Assembly (NCBI GenBank): GCA_964245425.1
Contig: CAXTMV010000026.1
Span: forward strand, 1 to 35,495
Direction of reading: 5' to 3'
DNA: 35,495 nucleotides
Source of the DNA: JACMLD01 sp964245425
Lineage (GTDB): Bacteria > Bacteroidota > Bacteroidia > Chitinophagales > Chitinophagaceae
Made by a program: the position numbers and the translations under genes. The notes beneath the pieces are model-generated. The model worked only from the letters and a program-made list of their open reading frames with translations, was not told where the DNA came from and ran no database searches. Shown here in pieces: positions 33,078 to 35,495 of this stretch; positions within the stretch are counted from its first letter, which is position 1; every line of letters begins with the position of its first letter.

Positions 33078-33178
33078 ATGAATGTTGAATCTCCATTTCT
33101 CGGGCAGAAAAAAGCCACGATATGCCTTAAAGACCACCGAAGTTTTCGGGGCAGGCGAATGCAAGATTCAACATACAT
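33078..33178. repeat. 101-base inverted repeat between convergent genes
   Basis: Left arm 33078-33092 and right arm 33164-33178 are reverse complements in 14 of 15 positions (11 in an unbroken run). The left arm is phased in heptamers (TTGAATA, ATGAATG, TTGAATC from 33071). A small inner hairpin CCGAA-GTT-TTCGG is also present. The left arm begins 3 bases after the epimerase stop and the right arm ends 1 base before the M13 stop codon. It could act as a two-way terminator or be a small mobile-element remnant. Confidence 0.5.
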
Positions 33179-33179
33179 T

Positions 33180-35216
33180 TTACCAGATGTGAACCCTGGC
33201 ACTGTCTGGCAGGTACATTTTATTACCCGGCTTAACATTAAAAGCTTCATAAAACTCAGGCACATTCATCAGGGGGCCGTTTACTCTTTCTTTTGAAGGA
33301 GAATGTACATCTGATTTTACCTGGTTTGCCAGCCGTTCTTTTTTCTCTGTGTACAGCCAGCTGTAGGCATAGCCCAGGAAATACCGCTGGAGGGGTGTAA
33401 ACCCGTCTATCTTTTCGCCTTTTTTATAAGTAGCTGTTTTCTTGAAAGCATCAAGCCCCAGCAATATACCACCCAGGTCGGCAATATTTTCACCCTGTGT
33501 GGCATCGCCATTCACATGTAAGGTATCAACCGGTACAAACCCGTTGAATTCATGTATAATGGTTTTGGCCCGCTGTGAAAATTGAACAGAATCTTTTTTT
33601 TGCCACCAGTTGGTCAGGTTGCCCTTTGCATCGTACTGTCGGCCCTGGTCGTCAAACCCATGTGTTATTTCATGGCCGATGGTAGAAGCTGCTGCGTAAC
33701 CATATACAAAAGCATCATCGAGGCTGGCGTCGGGCATGCCCGGTACGGCAAACATACCCGCCGGCAGCACGATCTCATTGTTACTGGGATTGTAATAGGC
33801 ATTATAGGTCTGGGGCGACATAACCCATTCCGTTCTGTCTACTGGTTTACCCAATTTATTAACCATATAATTGTGCCACCACTGGTTGGCCCGCTGCATG
33901 TTCAGCACGTAAGGCCCGCGGTCTATTTGTAAAGCGCTGAAATCTTTCCATTTGTCGGGGTAGCCCACTTTCTTGGTGATTTTTGCCAGTTTATCATAGG
34001 CTTTTTGTTTGGTACTGTCGCTCATCCAGGCCAGTTTTTTGATACGGTCCTGGTAAGCGTCGCGGATGGCTTCCACCAGGTCTGCATACCTTTTTTTGGC
34101 GGTTTCATTGAAGTATTCTTTTACAAACAATTGTCCCAGCGCTTCACCCATAATATTTTCTTCTGCATCCAGTACTTTTTTCCAACGCGGGCGTTGCCGG
34201 GTGGCGCCGGACAAGGTTTTCCGGTAAGCAAAAAAATTGTCGGCGGTCTGTTTGTTCAGGTAGCCGGCACTGCTGAATACCAAATGAAAACGAAAGTAAT
34301 TTTTCCAGTCGCTGATGGAAGTGGATGCTAATTCCTTGCTCAATGCAGTAAAAAACTCCGGTTGCCCAACAATAACGGAATCGATTTTGGCAACGCCAAT
34401 AGCCGGCAGGTAGGCATTCCAGTTATAACCCGGCATTAAAGTCTGCAGGGCAGCCATTGACATTTTATGGTAGTTCAGGTAAGGATCGCGGAGGTCCGCC
34501 AATTTCCTGGAAGCTTTGGCCAGGCGGGTTTCCAGCTGAAAAACCGCCTGCACAGCTTGTTTGACCAGTTCGCCGCTATCGCCCAATTGTTCAAAGCTTG
34601 CACGGAGGTATTCCTGGTAGGCTTTTCGAACGCCGGCAGCTCTTTCATCGGTATCAAAATAATAATCCCGGTTGGGCATTCCCAGTCCGCCCTGGCCCAG
34701 TTGATAGGCCATCAGCTCACTGTTCTTATCATCCTGGGCCACATAGTCGCCAAACAGCACACCAATACCCTTGTTATGAAAATCAGCTGTTATGGTTACA
34801 ATATCATTGACGGAATGGATGGCGGCTATTTTATCAAGCGATGCCTGCAGCGGTGCCAGGCCCTGCTTTTCAAGTGCCACCGTATCCATACTGCTGAACC
34901 AGAAATCGCCAATCTTCTGGGAGATGGTACCGAGGGCTGCCTTTTCCTGCAGGGCGTCTTCATTTATTTTTCGGAGCCTTGCATAAATATCTTCCTGCAC
35001 CATATTGCCGATGCCCCATCCGCTTTCTTCGCCGGGTATGGGCGTCTTTTTTATCCAGCCGCCATTGGCATATAGGAAGAAATCGTCTGCCGGGTTAACG
35101 GTACTGTCTATATTGGCCGACAGGAAATCGGGTTTGGCAGCGGGGGTCGGTTGCCGGCAGGCCGTCGCCAGCAGCACTGCGAGCACTGCGGCGGGAAATA
35201 ATAGTTTACGCAACAT
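33180..35216 (-). CDS. M13 family zinc metallopeptidase lipoprotein
   Basis: 678 residues from ATG 35216. A longer frame exists, but it would run through tRNA-Pro and lacks a reason to be translated. An N-terminal hydrophobic segment ends in a lipobox-like LATAC (Cys20), so it is probably a lipoprotein. PADDFFLYANGGWI marks the start of the neprilysin-like domain. NAYYNPSNNEIVLPAGMF is typical. The zinc site HEITHGFDD starts at residue 515 and the third ligand lies in GENIADLGG. The C-terminal GNKMYLPDSARVHIW is close to the usual end. It cleaves short peptides, probably in the periplasm or at the surface. Stop codon next to the inverted repeat. Confidence 0.93.
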   Translation of the reverse strand: MLRKLLFPAAVLAVLLATACRQPTPAAKPDFLSANIDSTVNPADDFFLYANGGWIKKTPIPGEESGWGIGNMVQEDIYARLRKINEDALQEKAALGTISQKIGDFWFSSMDTVALEKQGLAPLQASLDKIAAIHSVNDIVTITADFHNKGIGVLFGDYVAQDDKNSELMAYQLGQGGLGMPNRDYYFDTDERAAGVRKAYQEYLRASFEQLGDSGELVKQAVQAVFQLETRLAKASRKLADLRDPYLNYHKMSMAALQTLMPGYNWNAYLPAIGVAKIDSVIVGQPEFFTALSKELASTSISDWKNYFRFHLVFSSAGYLNKQTADNFFAYRKTLSGATRQRPRWKKVLDAEENIMGEALGQLFVKEYFNETAKKRYADLVEAIRDAYQDRIKKLAWMSDSTKQKAYDKLAKITKKVGYPDKWKDFSALQIDRGPYVLNMQRANQWWHNYMVNKLGKPVDRTEWVMSPQTYNAYYNPSNNEIVLPAGMFAVPGMPDASLDDAFVYGYAAASTIGHEITHGFDDQGRQYDAKGNLTNWWQKKDSVQFSQRAKTIIHEFNGFVPVDTLHVNGDATQGENIADLGGILLGLDAFKKTATYKKGEKIDGFTPLQRYFLGYAYSWLYTEKKERLANQVKSDVHSPSKERVNGPLMNVPEFYEAFNVKPGNKMYLPDSARVHIW

Positions 35217-35280
35217 AAAGCTGAATGGTTTAAAAATAAGCGATAAAGCTAGGCAATAAGGGCATCCGCCACTGGGTATT

Positions 35281-35311
35281 TTTGATAAGTGGCGCTTATA
35301 TTTTACATTTG
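35281..35311 (+). promoter_or_regulatory. Consensus Bacteroidota promoter for tRNA-Pro
   Basis: TTTG at 35281-35284, exactly 19 bases, then TACATTTG at 35304-35311. Both elements and the spacer match the known TTTG-N19-TAnnTTTG form with no mismatch. Transcription would start about 13 bases before the tRNA. Confidence 0.75.
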
Positions 35312-35330
35312 ATGGTACAGAAGTCTTTTT

Positions 35331-35404
35331 CGGGATGTAGCGCAGCCCGGTAGCGCGCTTCGTTCGGGACGAAGAGGCCGCTGGTTCGAATCCAGTCATC
35401 CCGA
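35331..35404 (+). tRNA. tRNA-Pro (anticodon CGG)
   Basis: A 74-base cloverleaf. The acceptor stem CGGGATG pairs with CATCCCG, followed by discriminator A. The D stem is GCGC/GCGC. The anticodon stem CTTCG/CGAAG encloses loop TTCGGGA, in which CGG is the anticodon reading codon CCG. The T arm has the TTCGAAT loop. The C at position 1 is typical of bacterial proline tRNAs. The 3' CCA is not encoded. A near-perfect promoter lies just upstream. Confidence 0.95.
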
Positions 35405-35411
35405 CTTAACA

Positions 35412-35458
35412 GTTACCATATTGCATCTATTTTGGTAACCAATGATGCATTTTGCATC
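35412..35458. repeat. Nested and competing short inverted repeats after the tRNA
   Basis: GTTACC (35412-35417) can pair with GGTAAC (35434-35439). GATGCA (35444-35449) can pair either with TGCATC at 35453-35458 (3-base loop) or with TGCATC at 35422-35427. No U-run follows, so a simple terminator is not clear. A possible ATG at 35477 opens a frame that leaves the window; it is too short to call. Confidence 0.35.
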
Positions 35459-35495
35459 GGGATGTTTGCCGGTAGTATGAAAGGGTTAATCAAAA

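Noticed and set aside
35217..35399. N-terminal extension of the M13 peptidase frame
   Set aside because: The extension runs antisense through tRNA-Pro and its promoter. The ATG at 35216 is followed directly by a lipoprotein signal peptide.
1..35495. CRISPR arrays, insertion sequences, integrases, rRNA
   Set aside because: No evenly spaced identical repeats, no transposase or integrase motifs and no rRNA-like sequence were seen.

Overview
The window looks like a chromosomal segment from a Bacteroidota bacterium, most likely of the Chitinophagaceae type (inference). Supporting signs are two very large secreted proteins with the gliding-motility-associated (type B) C-terminal domain of the type IX secretion system (T9SS), a DUF5916 outer-membrane protein, a YfhO family membrane protein, an M13 lipoprotein peptidase, and promoters of the Bacteroidota form TTTG-N19-TAnnTTTG. 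Starts are generally not preceded by a Shine-Dalgarno sequence. No gene-free stretch exceeds about 300 bases.

Layout. 1-7396: the 3' part of lipA, a DUF5916 protein, a secreted Dabb-domain protein, a repeat-containing lipoprotein, release factor 3 (prfC) and a GNAT acetyltransferase. 7405-15387: two related T9SS surface proteins, transcribed away from each other, on either side of the purB/mqnA divergent pair. 15439-29236: a surface-polysaccharide locus. Its minus-strand arm holds a Wzx-like flippase, a TIGR04325 methyltransferase, an FdtA/QdtA ketoisomerase and a sugar aminotransferase. Its plus-strand arm holds rfbF, rfbG, an RmlC-like epimerase, a TylC3-like C-methyltransferase, an SDR and four glycosyltransferases or glycosyltransferase-like proteins. 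A convergent glycosyltransferase and a YfhO protein follow. 32061-35404: a dipeptide epimerase, an M13 peptidase and tRNA-Pro(CGG).

How the genes fit together. The plus arm reads as a route to a CDP-activated 6-deoxyhexose that is C-methylated and then reduced. The minus arm supplies two steps of a dTDP-3-amino-3,6-dideoxyhexose (Fuc3N/Qui3N type) and a flippase. Together they probably build a cell-surface glycan. T9SS cargo is anchored to a special LPS in some Bacteroidota, so the neighbouring secreted proteins could be users of such a glycan, but that link is only a hypothesis.

The most unusual non-coding signal is a 7-base periodicity in many of the short spacers, often directly against start or stop codons. 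It appears as degenerate heptamers with a different core in each spacer. Other points of interest are a PKD-like domain split by a six-repeat propeller-like insertion, a parallel insertion in its paralogue, a Trp in place of an expected cluster-ligand Cys in LipA at the very edge of the window, and several hairpins and promoters described below.
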